Assembly: GCA_020726205.1 (NCBI GenBank)
Contig: DYTA01000002.1
Span: 1-28,198, forward strand
Origin: Nitrosospira multiformis
GTDB lineage: Bacteria > Pseudomonadota > Gammaproteobacteria > Burkholderiales > UBA11063
Direction: 5' to 3'
Length of the DNA stretch: 28,198 bases
The translations under genes were made by a program, and so were the position numbers. Below the pieces are notes generated by a model. It was not told the origin of the DNA. It saw only the letters and a list, made by a program, of their open reading frames with translations, and did not search any database. Below, one piece after another: positions 16,871-26,226 of this stretch. The stretch's first letter is position 1. The number at the start of each line of letters is the position of its first letter.

Positions 16871-18622
16871 ATGAAATCAAATCAAAATATTCGTCAGTTA
16901 TACTTAAAAATGAAGCAGGACGAAAATCAACTACGCTTTTCATCTTCAGTAAAAGAAGCGTTTACTAAATCAAAAGATCGCAGTACAACTATTAATCGAT
17001 TAGCACTTTTTTTAACGGTATGTCTCGCTATTCGTTTAATCTATATTAATACAATTAGTAGTAAGTTTTTAACAGATCAAATGAATACTCGTGTTTTGAG
17101 AACCGTGAAATTAACTGCAATGCGTGGCACAATTACAGATCGTAACAACCTTCCTCTTGCAGTTAGTACTCCTGTAGAAGCAATTTGGGCTGACCCATCT
17201 GATTTACCCGAGTTAACTACAGATCAAGTTCAGCAATTAGCTAAGGTGTTAGATATGCCTCTAGATGAACTTAATCAAAAATTAAATGAAAAAAATAAAA
17301 CATTTGTTTATTTAAAACGCGCTTTATCACCACAAAATGCTAAATTAGTTATGTCTCTTGGCATTGATGGTGTTTATTCAATGCCTGAATATAAAAGATT
17401 TTATCCTAGTGGAGAGGTTACTGCTCACGTGGTTGGATTTAATGATATTGATGATAAAGGTGCTGAAGGTATTGAGTATGCTGATGAAAAACTACTTGAA
17501 GGTAAAGATGGTTCTCAGCAAATTATTCGAGATTTAAGAGGGCATGTTGTCGATAATATTGGGGTTGCTACTCCTGCAGTAAATGGTAAACAAATTACAT
17601 TATCAATTGATAGTCGTATTCAATATATTGCATATGATGCATTAAAAACTCAGGTCGAAGCATCACAAGCTAAAGGCGGCTCAGCAGTTGTTTTAGATGC
17701 TAAGACTGGTGAAGTTTTAGCAATGATTAATATGCCAACATATAACCCTAACAATCGTCAGAATGTTACACCTGATATGTTGAAAAATAGAGCGGCAACT
17801 AATGTTTATGATCCTGGATCTATCATGAAGCCATTGGTTATAGCTAAAGCATTAGATTTAAAAATGGTAACTCCAAAAACAGTGTTTGACACACATCCAC
17901 ATTCAGTTGGTCCAAAATTAATTAAAGATGACCATTCATTTCCACAGATGACAGTGGCAGAAATTATTCAACATTCTAGTGATATTGGAACATCTAAGAT
18001 TGCGATGAAATTTGCTCCTGAAGATTTATGGAATTTTTACCATCAAGTTGGTTTTGGTCAAAAATTAGGTACTGGATTTCCAGGCGAAACTAAAGGTATT
18101 TTATTACCATGGAAAAAATGGTATCCTGTTGATCAGGCGTTAATGTCATTTGGTTATGGTATCTCAGTTAGTTTGTTCCAAATGATTCATGCTTATACGA
18201 TCTTTACGAATGATGGATGCTTATTACCAGTAACATTTAATAAACTTGGTGGTAGTGACAAATTATCTTGCGAACAGGTTGTAACTCCTGATACAGCTGC
18301 AACTATGCGCTCTATATTAGCAACAACTACTGAAGAGGGTACTGGTAAAAATGCTCGGGTTGATGATTATACTGTTGCTGGTAAAACTGGTACGGCTCAG
18401 GTTTTAGATGGTGCACATTATAGTAATAGCAAACATATTGGTTCTTTTGTTGGTTTTGCACCTGCCTTAAATCCTAGAATTATTGTTGCTGTCATGATTG
18501 ATCAGCCAACTGTGGGAGCTTATTATGGTGCACAAACTGCTGCACCTGTATTTGCTAAAATAGTTGAGCCAACATTGCATTTGTTGGGTATAAAACCAGA
18601 TAAACAACAACCTGAGAAATAG
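16871..18622 (+). CDS. ftsI: Septal peptidoglycan transpeptidase FtsI (PBP3)
   Basis: A 583-residue class B penicillin-binding protein that cross-links septal peptidoglycan with its partner FtsW. A cytoplasmic tail of about 43 residues is followed by one membrane segment (about 43-62). The non-catalytic domain opens with MRGTITDRNNLPLAVS (84-99). The transpeptidase domain has the active-site Ser317 in SIMK (317-320) and KTG at 505-507. The second motif, normally SSN in FtsI, reads SSD (369-371, codon GAT at 17981). That variant is unusual for this subgroup, although E. coli PBP2 (MrdA) carries Asp at the equivalent place (SCD). Position after ftsL and the motif set favour FtsI over MrdA. The ATG follows the ftsL stop by one base. 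Confidence 0.96.
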   Translation: MKSNQNIRQLYLKMKQDENQLRFSSSVKEAFTKSKDRSTTINRLALFLTVCLAIRLIYINTISSKFLTDQMNTRVLRTVKLTAMRGTITDRNNLPLAVSTPVEAIWADPSDLPELTTDQVQQLAKVLDMPLDELNQKLNEKNKTFVYLKRALSPQNAKLVMSLGIDGVYSMPEYKRFYPSGEVTAHVVGFNDIDDKGAEGIEYADEKLLEGKDGSQQIIRDLRGHVVDNIGVATPAVNGKQITLSIDSRIQYIAYDALKTQVEASQAKGGSAVVLDAKTGEVLAMINMPTYNPNNRQNVTPDMLKNRAATNVYDPGSIMKPLVIAKALDLKMVTPKTVFDTHPHSVGPKLIKDDHSFPQMTVAEIIQHSSDIGTSKIAMKFAPEDLWNFYHQVGFGQKLGTGFPGETKGILLPWKKWYPVDQALMSFGYGISVSLFQMIHAYTIFTNDGCLLPVTFNKLGGSDKLSCEQVVTPDTAATMRSILATTTEEGTGKNARVDDYTVAGKTGTAQVLDGAHYSNSKHIGSFVGFAPALNPRIIVAVMIDQPTVGAYYGAQTAAPVFAKIVEPTLHLLGIKPDKQQPEK

Positions 18623-18638
18623 TTAAGTATAAGGTATA

Positions 18639-20132
18639 ATGATGTATTCTTTAAATAATATTTCTATAAATGAAAAAATTGTAACCCAGTTGATTGAGCA
18701 ACTGGGCTTGTTGTTAACATCTAACTATAAACTAGTTATTGATAGTAGAAAAATATCTATTGGTAATATTTTTTGTGCGTATCCAGGCGTTACTAGTGAT
18801 GGTAGAAATTTCATTGATACCGCAGTAGAGAACGGTGCTAGAGCTATATTATGGGAACCTGGTATAGATTTTAATTATAATCTTGAAAATTATTCAGTTT
18901 CTAATTTAATGCAGATGGTCGGTATTTTGGCTGCTAAACAGTATAATTTTCCTAGTGATAAATTAGTAGCTATTGGTGTTACTGGAACAAATGGTAAGAC
19001 TTCAATTAGTCATTGGTTAAATCAGGCATTTAGTTTTTTAGGTAAATCTAGTGCTATCATCGGTACGACAGGTGCTGGTATTTATCCAAATATTGTTGAT
19101 TATGCTTCTACGACTCCAGACCCAATCACTCTACAGTCATTGTTGAGTGATTTTGTTCACGATAATGTTGATGTTGTAGCTATGGAAGTTTCATCACATG
19201 CCTTAGATCAAGGAAGAGTTAATGGGGTTAAGTTTTCCTCAGCTGTTTTTACTAATTTGACACAAGATCATCTTGATTATCATCAAAACATGGAGAATTA
19301 TTTTCAAGCAAAAGAACAGTTGTTTTATTGGTTTGGACTTAAGAGTGCAATTATTAATGTTGATGATAAATATGGTGAGCGTTTAATTAATAAATTAAAC
19401 ACTCAAAATGACGGCTTAAATGTTATTAGTTATGGTATTAAAAATGGTGATATACGAGCATCTAATATTGAGTTGACCTTGCAAGGTGTTATATTTGATT
19501 TATCGTATAAAAATAGTGTAGTTAGATTAAGTTCTCCAGTGCTTGGAATGTTTAATGTTTATAACTTATTGGCTGTTTGTGCTACATTGTTAGCAAACGA
19601 TGTGTCTTGGGATATTCTGCCTGCAATCTTAAGTAATCTAAAACCAGTAATTGGTAGAATGGATGCACAGATAGTTTTTAATAAACCATTGGTTGTAGTT
19701 GATTTTGCGCACAGTCCAGATGCTTTAGAAAATGCATTAAAAACTCTTCGTGATTTGGAGGGAATTAATCAGTTGATTTGTGTATTTGGTTGTGGTGGAA
19801 ATCGAGATAAATTAAAGCGTCCAATTATGGGGCAAATTGCTACTAATCTAGCGGATAATGTAATTATTACCTCTGATAATCCTCGAAATGAAAAAGCTAG
19901 TGATATTATTAATGATATTGTTGCTGGTATAAATCTAGATAATTATATGGTAATTGAGGAACGTCAGCAAGCAATTGAATATGCTATTAAAAATGCCAAG
20001 CATAATGATGTTATTCTAATTGCTGGCAAAGGTCATGAAGAATATCAAGAAATAAATGGTGTAAAGTATCCATTTAGTGATTTAAAACTAGTAAAAAATT
20101 TATTGAATATTATGAGTCCTAATATATCGTAA
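18639..20132 (+). CDS. murE: UDP-MurNAc-L-Ala-D-Glu--meso-diaminopimelate ligase
   Basis: A 497-residue Mur ligase that adds the third stem-peptide residue in the cytoplasm. The ATP loop is GVTGTNGKTS (113-122), and Lys225 in YFQAKEQLF fits the carbamylated lysine. DNPR (413-416) is the motif that selects meso-diaminopimelate rather than lysine, so the wall is predicted to be the usual Gram-negative type. The N-terminal IDSRKISIGNIFCAYPG is typical of the substrate-binding domain. Two adjacent ATGs exist (18639 and 18642); AAGG is four bases from the first and seven from the second, so the second may be used. It lies 16 bases after ftsI. Confidence 0.97.
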   Translation: MMYSLNNISINEKIVTQLIEQLGLLLTSNYKLVIDSRKISIGNIFCAYPGVTSDGRNFIDTAVENGARAILWEPGIDFNYNLENYSVSNLMQMVGILAAKQYNFPSDKLVAIGVTGTNGKTSISHWLNQAFSFLGKSSAIIGTTGAGIYPNIVDYASTTPDPITLQSLLSDFVHDNVDVVAMEVSSHALDQGRVNGVKFSSAVFTNLTQDHLDYHQNMENYFQAKEQLFYWFGLKSAIINVDDKYGERLINKLNTQNDGLNVISYGIKNGDIRASNIELTLQGVIFDLSYKNSVVRLSSPVLGMFNVYNLLAVCATLLANDVSWDILPAILSNLKPVIGRMDAQIVFNKPLVVVDFAHSPDALENALKTLRDLEGINQLICVFGCGGNRDKLKRPIMGQIATNLADNVIITSDNPRNEKASDIINDIVAGINLDNYMVIEERQQAIEYAIKNAKHNDVILIAGKGHEEYQEINGVKYPFSDLKLVKNLLNIMSPNIS

Positions 20133-20154
20133 TTAATTTCATTTGAGAGCCTTT

Positions 20155-21504
20155 ATGATTAATTTAACCGCAAAACAAATTTTAAAATTAGTTGAAGGAA
20201 CACCTTCTATTAATTTTGACAGTGATTTACATGTCAATCAGGTTAGTATGGATAGCCGTAAAGTAACGGATAATTTCATATTTATTGCATTATACGGCGA
20301 AAAAAATGATAGCCATAAATATGTCGCAGATTTAGTTAAAAATAAAACTAATCTTGCAATAGTTGATCAAAATTTTGCTGAAGATTTACCTAATTTAATT
20401 CGTGTTGAAAATACTACTTTGGCATTGGGGGTTTTAGCAAAAAATTATCGCCAATTATTTACATTGCCTGTGGTAGCAATAACTGGCAGTAATGGTAAAA
20501 CTAGTGTCAAAGAAATGTTGCGGATAGTTTGTGAAAACCATTTTGGTAAAGGTAATGTTCTAGCGACTAGTGGTAATTTGAATAATCATTGGGGTATGCC
20601 ATTAACATTATTAGAATTATCGCATTTGCATAAGGTTGCAATTATTGAAATGGGCATGAATCATAGTGGCGAAATTAATTATTTAACAAATATTGCAAAG
20701 CCAACTTTAGCGGTTGTAAATAACGTGATGTTTGCGCATGCCGGTCATTTTAATACTTTAGATGATATTGCTGATGCCAAAGCAGAAATCTATCTTGGCT
20801 TAAATGATAGTGCTATTGCTTGTGTTGATATATCAAGTAGTTATGCGAATAAATATATTGAGAATAGTAAAAACGCACAAATTTTTACATATGGTAGTAG
20901 TAATAGCTCTTGTTATATTGTTGAAATTTCGGAAGGTAGTGCGATTTATCAGACTCCATTTGGTAAGTTAGATATTAAATTAGGTATTTTAGGCAAACAT
21001 AATTATTACAATGCACTAACTGTTATTACCTTAGCTATCAATCTTGGGTGTAGTTTAAAAAATATAAAACTTGGTTTAGAAGCATATACAGGTTATAAAG
21101 GTCGCTTAGAGCAAAAAAAAGCTTTTAATGGATCTCTCATTATTGATGATACGTATAATGCTAATCCTGACTCTGTAAAAGCAGCTCTTGAGGCAATAAG
21201 TAATTTACCACGACCACATTGGTTTATTTTTGGTGATTTAAAAGAGCTAGGTGAGAGAGAAGCTTGGTTTCATCAGCAAATTGGTGAATTCGCTAATAAG
21301 TCAAAAATAGATATGCTGATTACAGTTGGTGAATTAGCAAAATATGCGAGTAATTTTTTTAATGGTAGTAAAATGCATTTTGAATCGAATGATGATGTAG
21401 TAAAATACTGCATTTCTTATTTGCCTAGTCTCGCAACAATTTTAATTAAAGGTTCAAACTCAATGCGTTTATCTGAGGTAGTGGATTCTTTAGTTTTTAA
21501 TTAA
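20155..21504 (+). CDS. murF: UDP-MurNAc-tripeptide--D-alanyl-D-alanine ligase
   Basis: A 449-residue Mur ligase that adds the D-Ala-D-Ala dipeptide to complete the pentapeptide precursor. The ATP loop is [29 protein letters not shown] and [17 protein letters not shown] are MurF signatures, and IFGDLKELG is typical of the C-terminal domain. I start at the ATG at 20155 ([10 protein letters not shown]), preceded by GAGAG five bases upstream. The frame is open further to a TTG at 20143, which would place that ribosome binding site inside the gene. It follows murE by 22 bases and precedes mraY by 20. The order murE-murF-mraY-murD is standard. Confidence 0.97.
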   Translation: MINLTAKQILKLVEGTPSINFDSDLHVNQVSMDSRKVTDNFIFIALYGEKNDSHKYVADLVKNKTNLAIVDQNFAEDLPNLIRVENTTLALGVLAKNYRQLFTLPVVAITGSNGKTSVKEMLRIVCENHFGKGNVLATSGNLNNHWGMPLTLLELSHLHKVAIIEMGMNHSGEINYLTNIAKPTLAVVNNVMFAHAGHFNTLDDIADAKAEIYLGLNDSAIACVDISSSYANKYIENSKNAQIFTYGSSNSSCYIVEISEGSAIYQTPFGKLDIKLGILGKHNYYNALTVITLAINLGCSLKNIKLGLEAYTGYKGRLEQKKAFNGSLIIDDTYNANPDSVKAALEAISNLPRPHWFIFGDLKELGEREAWFHQQIGEFANKSKIDMLITVGELAKYASNFFNGSKMHFESNDDVVKYCISYLPSLATILIKGSNSMRLSEVVDSLVFN

Positions 21505-21524
21505 CATACATTAAAGGTATAGTT

Positions 21525-22610
21525 ATGCTTTATTTACTAGCTCAATATCTTGAGCAATATATTAGTGCTTTTCGAGTTTTTGATTATGTAACATTTCGTG
21601 CGATAATTGCAGGTATGATTTCATTAACCTTTTCTATGGGATTTGGTAAGCCTGTTATCACTTGGTTAACGAAGTTAAAAGTTGGCCAAACAGTTCGTAG
21701 TGATGGACCACAAACACATTTAGTTAAATCTGGAACGCCAACAATGGGTGGTGTGTTAATTATTATTTCAATTACAATTACTACGCTTTTAGTTGCCGAT
21801 CTTTCAAATTTATATATTTGGGTATTATTATTTGTTTTGATTTCTACCGGAGTATTGGGTTTTATTGATGACTATCGTAAAATTGTGTATAAAGATCCTA
21901 ATGGATTACCTCCTCGTGCAAAAATGATTGGGCAATCACTAATTTCAATACTTACAGGATTATTTTTAGTTTATATCGTTAAGATGCCAAATACAGCAGA
22001 AGTGGTAGTACCATTTTTTAAAATGGTTGAACATCCATTTGGTGTTATTGGATTTTTGGTTATGACATATTTTGTTATTGTTGGTAGTTCGAATGCAGTA
22101 AATCTGACTGATGGGTTGGATGGTCTAGTTTCAGTTCCTGTAGTATTGGTAGCACTAGGATTAGCTATTTTTGCTTATATTGCTGGTCATAAGTTATTTG
22201 CGGGTTATTTATTTTTACCTCATGTGCCATTAGCGCATGAAATAGTTGTATTCTGTATGGCTATTGCTGGTGCAACCATGGGATTTTTATGGTTTAATGC
22301 TTATCCAGCACAGGTATTTATGGGTGATGTTGGTGCTTTATCGCTAGGTGCTGTATTGGGGACTATTGCTATTATAGTTCGTCAAGAGATTGTTTTTGGA
22401 ATTATGGCTGGATTATTTGTTATTGAGGCATTATCGGTTATGCTACAAGTCGGTTCATATAAGCTTCGTAAAAAAAGAATTTTTTTAATGGCACCAATTC
22501 ATCATCATTTTGAATTAAAAGGTTGGAAAGAAACTCAGGTAGTTGTTAGATTTTGGATTATTAGTATAATATTTTTATTAATTAGTCTTTCAACTATTAA
22601 ACTACGTTAA
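21525..22610 (+). CDS. mraY: Phospho-N-acetylmuramoyl-pentapeptide-transferase MraY
   Basis: A 361-residue polytopic inner-membrane enzyme, about ten membrane segments, that attaches phospho-MurNAc-pentapeptide to undecaprenyl phosphate to make lipid I. Family motifs seen in order are [20 protein letters not shown] near residue 57, the Asp pair in [27 protein letters not shown] and the His-rich [12 protein letters not shown] near residue 325. Length equals the E. coli enzyme (360). AAAGG with the following TATAGTT gives normal spacing to the ATG. It lies between murF and murD, in the standard position. Confidence 0.98.
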   Translation: MLYLLAQYLEQYISAFRVFDYVTFRAIIAGMISLTFSMGFGKPVITWLTKLKVGQTVRSDGPQTHLVKSGTPTMGGVLIIISITITTLLVADLSNLYIWVLLFVLISTGVLGFIDDYRKIVYKDPNGLPPRAKMIGQSLISILTGLFLVYIVKMPNTAEVVVPFFKMVEHPFGVIGFLVMTYFVIVGSSNAVNLTDGLDGLVSVPVVLVALGLAIFAYIAGHKLFAGYLFLPHVPLAHEIVVFCMAIAGATMGFLWFNAYPAQVFMGDVGALSLGAVLGTIAIIVRQEIVFGIMAGLFVIEALSVMLQVGSYKLRKKRIFLMAPIHHHFELKGWKETQVVVRFWIISIIFLLISLSTIKLR

Positions 22611-22631
22611 TTTAGTTAAGTGTGGTATATA

Positions 22632-23969
22632 ATGATAATTAACTTTAAGTTAGATAAATTCGTAGTAATTGGCACTGGAGAAACTGGGCGTTCAGTTATT
22701 AGATATTTGGAATATAAAGCAGCTAATATTTTGCATGTGCTTGATACGAGAAAAAATCCTCCGCAACTTGCAAATTTTGAAGTTATTGGTGGAGAGTTAG
22801 ATTATAGCAACATTAATGATGCTAATGTAATTGTTATAAGTCCAGGTATTTCAATATATCATCCAATACTACAAGAGGCTATTCATAATGGAAAATTAGT
22901 TATTGGTGATATAGAGTTATTTGCTAGAGAAATCATCTCTTGGAATAGCAAGGTTATCGGTATAACTGGAAGTAATGGTAAAACAACCACGACAGCTTTA
23001 ACTGGATTTTTAGCTCAAGAAAGTGGTATTAACACACTTGTTGCTGGTAATATTGGCAAACCTGTACTTGATGCTTGGTTGGAAATAGTAAATTGTAATA
23101 TTTATCCTGAATTAATTGTATTGGAACTATCTAGTTTCCAGTTAGAAACAACTCATTCATTATGTTTAAATAGTGCAACGGTATTAAATATATCTGAAGA
23201 TCATTTAGATCGCTATCGAGATCTTATGGAGTATGCATATATTAAGTCCAATATATTCAATAACTCTAAGGTGCAGGTGATAAATCAGAATGATAGCTTA
23301 GTTATGTCAATGATTAGAAATAATCACCGCCAAATTTATTTTTCTGAAGAATTTGGTGATTTTAAATTGGTTAAGTCACAAAATAAACTATGGTTATCAA
23401 TTAATCAAGATTTATTTTTATCTTGTGATAAGTTAAGTGTTGTTGGTCGCCATAATTATTTAAATGTTTTGGCTAGTCTGGCTTTGTTAGACGGTGCTGG
23501 GTATGATATTTCTTTATTTAAAGGCTTATTGTCAAAATTCATTGGTCTTGAGCATCGCATGCAAAAAGTAGTAGAGCATAATGATGTTATTTATATTGAA
23601 GATTCTAAAGGTACAAATGTTGGTGCTGTATTGGCTGGAGTCAATGGTTTAGACAGACCAGTTCATTTAATTTTAGGTGGTGATGGTAAAGGACAAGATT
23701 TTTTACCATTGCGTAATTTAGTACTTCAAAAGTGTAAATCTGTAGCAATCATTGGTCAGGATGCCCAATTAATTGCAGCTGTACTGGAAGAAATTCCAAA
23801 TATTCAATTATTTAGTTCTTTACAGGATGCGGTTATTGCTTGTATAAAAAAAGCTGTATCTGGTGACGCAGTTGTTTTATCTCCCGCATGTGCATCATGG
23901 GATATGTTCAAAGATTATAAACATAGAGCACAAGTTTTTATTGATACAATATATGCAAATATTAAATAA
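22632..23969 (+). CDS. murD: UDP-MurNAc-L-alanine--D-glutamate ligase
   Basis: A 445-residue Mur ligase that adds D-Glu to UDP-MurNAc-L-Ala. The N-terminal Rossmann-like domain begins FVVIGTGETGRSV. The ATP loop is [26 protein letters not shown] and NISEDHLDRY are typical, and the C-terminal domain has EDSKGTNVGAV, a variant of NDSKATN that I associate with betaproteobacteria. I start at the ATG at 22632 (MIINFKLDKF) with GG six bases upstream; a GTG at 22620 would add four residues. The end overlaps ftsW by 17 bases. Confidence 0.96.
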   Translation: MIINFKLDKFVVIGTGETGRSVIRYLEYKAANILHVLDTRKNPPQLANFEVIGGELDYSNINDANVIVISPGISIYHPILQEAIHNGKLVIGDIELFAREIISWNSKVIGITGSNGKTTTTALTGFLAQESGINTLVAGNIGKPVLDAWLEIVNCNIYPELIVLELSSFQLETTHSLCLNSATVLNISEDHLDRYRDLMEYAYIKSNIFNNSKVQVINQNDSLVMSMIRNNHRQIYFSEEFGDFKLVKSQNKLWLSINQDLFLSCDKLSVVGRHNYLNVLASLALLDGAGYDISLFKGLLSKFIGLEHRMQKVVEHNDVIYIEDSKGTNVGAVLAGVNGLDRPVHLILGGDGKGQDFLPLRNLVLQKCKSVAIIGQDAQLIAAVLEEIPNIQLFSSLQDAVIACIKKAVSGDAVVLSPACASWDMFKDYKHRAQVFIDTIYANIK

Positions 23970-25143
23970 AATTTTACGTTGGTTAACTACCGATAAACAG
24001 AAACCAGGAACAATTGGTTTAGACAATAATATATTATTTTCTACAATTTTGTTAATGACAATTGGTATTGTTATGGTGTATTCTGCATCAATTGCATATG
24101 CTGGTAAAGACTCAGGTAGTGGTAATCAGTATTATTATGTCATAAGACATGTAATTTCTATTGCTATTGGTCTTGTTGCTAGTATTACTGCATTTTCTCT
24201 ACCGACATCTTTTTGGAAAGAAAATGCTAATAGGATAATTGTAATAGTAATTTTATTATTAATTGCAGTATTAATTCCACATGTTGGACGTGTTGTTAAT
24301 GGTTCTCGTAGATGGTTACCATTAGTATTCTTCAATTTACAGCCATCTGAGCTCGCAAAAATAGGTACTGCTATTTACATGGCAAATTATTTTTGTGGTA
24401 GTAACATAAATTGGAGAAATATAAAAGGTGAAGTTTTTCCTGTTTTACTAACTTTATTAACAATTTGGTTATTATTGTTACTAGAACCAGATATGGGATC
24501 TACTACTGTTGTATTTCTTATTGCTCTTACTATTCTATACTTGTCGGATTTAAACGTTAAAGTAATTTGGGGTGCTCTTTTGCTAGGTGGTACAGCATTT
24601 GTTGGGCTGATTGTTTTTGAACCATATAGAATGAAGCGTGTAACGGGATTTTTAGACCCGTGGACAGATGCTTTAGGTAAAGGTTATCAATTAAGTCACT
24701 CGCTATTAGCGTTTGGACATGGTGGCTGGTTTGGTGTTGGTCTAGGAAATAGCATTGAAAAATTATATTATTTACCTGAGGCACATACTGATTTTATTAT
24801 GGCTGTAATCGGTGAGGAATTTGGTGTTGTTGGTGTATTGTCTATTTTAATTTTATTTTGGATAATTTTTTATCGAGGTTTTACTGTTATTGCAACTGAA
24901 TCTCGAAGAATAAATGGTCGTAAATTTCAAGCATTACTAGCTCAAGGTATTAGTACTTGGTTTTTTGCTCAAGCAGTTGTAAATATTGGTGTTGCCGTTG
25001 GTGTTTTACCTACAAAAGGGTTAACTCTTCCATTTGTTTCATTTGGTGGTAGTTCAATTTTAGTAAATTGTATTGCGATTGGTATATTATTAAAAATTGA
25101 TTTAGAAAATAAAATACTTCGATCTAAAGGAACTTCGCAATGA
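23953..25143 (+). CDS. ftsW: Septal peptidoglycan glycosyltransferase FtsW
   Basis: A SEDS-family polytopic membrane protein (396 residues from the ATG at 23953) that polymerises lipid II at the septum with FtsI. About ten membrane segments are visible. Signatures are GSRRWLPLVFFNLQPSELAK, LLEPDMGSTTVVF, the extracellular region FLDPWTDALGKGYQLSHSL with GHGGWFGVGLG, and EAHTDFIMAVIGEEFG. The catalytic Asp expected in this family falls in the DPW region. The frame can be extended back to 23863 inside murD, but residues there look like out-of-frame murD, so I chose the Met just before the first hydrophilic stretch. That start lacks a good ribosome binding site and overlaps murD by 17 bases, which suggests coupling. 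It overlaps murG by four (ATGA). Confidence 0.95.
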   Translation: MQILNKILRWLTTDKQKPGTIGLDNNILFSTILLMTIGIVMVYSASIAYAGKDSGSGNQYYYVIRHVISIAIGLVASITAFSLPTSFWKENANRIIVIVILLLIAVLIPHVGRVVNGSRRWLPLVFFNLQPSELAKIGTAIYMANYFCGSNINWRNIKGEVFPVLLTLLTIWLLLLLEPDMGSTTVVFLIALTILYLSDLNVKVIWGALLLGGTAFVGLIVFEPYRMKRVTGFLDPWTDALGKGYQLSHSLLAFGHGGWFGVGLGNSIEKLYYLPEAHTDFIMAVIGEEFGVVGVLSILILFWIIFYRGFTVIATESRRINGRKFQALLAQGISTWFFAQAVVNIGVAVGVLPTKGLTLPFVSFGGSSILVNCIAIGILLKIDLENKILRSKGTSQ

Positions 25144-26201
25144 AATCAAATATAATTATTAGTGCAGGTGGTACTGGTGGGCATATTTTTCCAGCTTTAG
25201 CCATAGCAAAACAACTATCTGTAGATTATCAAATAATTTGGGTTGGTGCTAAAGTTGGGCTAGAAAATACTATTGTACCTGAACATGGATATAAGTTGGA
25301 AACTGTAACTGTCTCAGGAGTGCGTAATAAAGGTTTATTAAGTAAAATATGTTTACCGTTTAAAATATTAAAATCTATAATGGAATGTTTAATTATTTGC
25401 TTAAAATATAGACCAAAAGCAATAATCGGTTTTGGTGGGTATGCTACCTTTCCAATTTGTCTAACTGGCAAGATATTAGCTAGACCAATTATTATTCATG
25501 AGCAAAACTCTGTGGCAGGCTTAACTAATAAAATAGTTGCTAAATTTGCCCGCACTATTTTAACTGCCTTTCCAAATGTTTTACCATCAAAAAAAACTTT
25601 TTTAGTTGGTAATCCTGTGAGAGATGATATTATTGCTAGTTATGATTGGCGAATTAAACAACCAAATATTAGTGATAAATTAAGAGTTTTAATTATTGGT
25701 GGTAGTCTTGGTGCTAAAGCTTTGAATGACATTGTGCCACAATCGCTAGCTTTAATTCAAGAACATATTTCACAAATAACTCATCAAGTTGGTCGTAGTA
25801 ATCCTGATGAGATTAGAGATAGTTATACTAATTTAGGTATAAATGCTAATGTAGTTAAGTTTATTGACAACATGGGGCAAGCTTATGCTAATGCAGATTT
25901 AATCATCTGTCGAGCTGGTGCATCTACCGTTGCAGAAGTTGCAAGTGCTGGTATTGCAGCAATTTTTGTTCCATATCCATATGCAGTTGATGATCATCAA
26001 ACTACTAATGCGCAGTATTTAGTTGATGGCAATGCTGCTTTCATTATTCATCAAAAAAACTTAACCGTATCTGATTTAGCTCAAACAATTAGTAAAATTA
26101 GTATTGTTGATTGTCAGCAAATGGGTAACCAAGCTCGTAAATTAGCAATTAATAATAGCAGTCAATTAATTTGTGAACAGTTAAGTAAAATAGTGCAATA
26201 A
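25140..26201 (+). CDS. murG: UDP-GlcNAc:lipid I N-acetylglucosaminyltransferase MurG
   Basis: A 353-residue peripheral membrane GT28 glycosyltransferase that turns lipid I into lipid II. The glycine-rich loop SAGGTGGHIFPALA is near residue 8. GFGGYATFP, HEQNSVAGLTNK and VGNPVRDDI follow. The C-terminal donor site has RAGASTVAEVASAG and PYPYAVDDHQTTNA. Length is typical. The ATG overlaps the ftsW stop (ATGA) and AAAGGA precedes it. It is the last peptidoglycan gene of this cluster; murC, ddl, ftsQ, ftsA and ftsZ do not follow. Confidence 0.98.
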   Translation: MKSNIIISAGGTGGHIFPALAIAKQLSVDYQIIWVGAKVGLENTIVPEHGYKLETVTVSGVRNKGLLSKICLPFKILKSIMECLIICLKYRPKAIIGFGGYATFPICLTGKILARPIIIHEQNSVAGLTNKIVAKFARTILTAFPNVLPSKKTFLVGNPVRDDIIASYDWRIKQPNISDKLRVLIIGGSLGAKALNDIVPQSLALIQEHISQITHQVGRSNPDEIRDSYTNLGINANVVKFIDNMGQAYANADLIICRAGASTVAEVASAGIAAIFVPYPYAVDDHQTTNAQYLVDGNAAFIIHQKNLTVSDLAQTISKISIVDCQQMGNQARKLAINNSSQLICEQLSKIVQ

Positions 26202-26226
26202 ATTAAACTATGCTTCAGGAGAGCTT

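Noticed and set aside
23863..23952. N-terminal extension of FtsW inside murD
   Set aside because: These 30 residues are an alternative frame of conserved murD sequence, and the hydrophilic start at 23953 gives a normal FtsW length.
24135..24784. Minus-strand frames opposite ftsW
   Set aside because: They are opposite conserved SEDS motifs, and the translations look like random products of AT-rich DNA.
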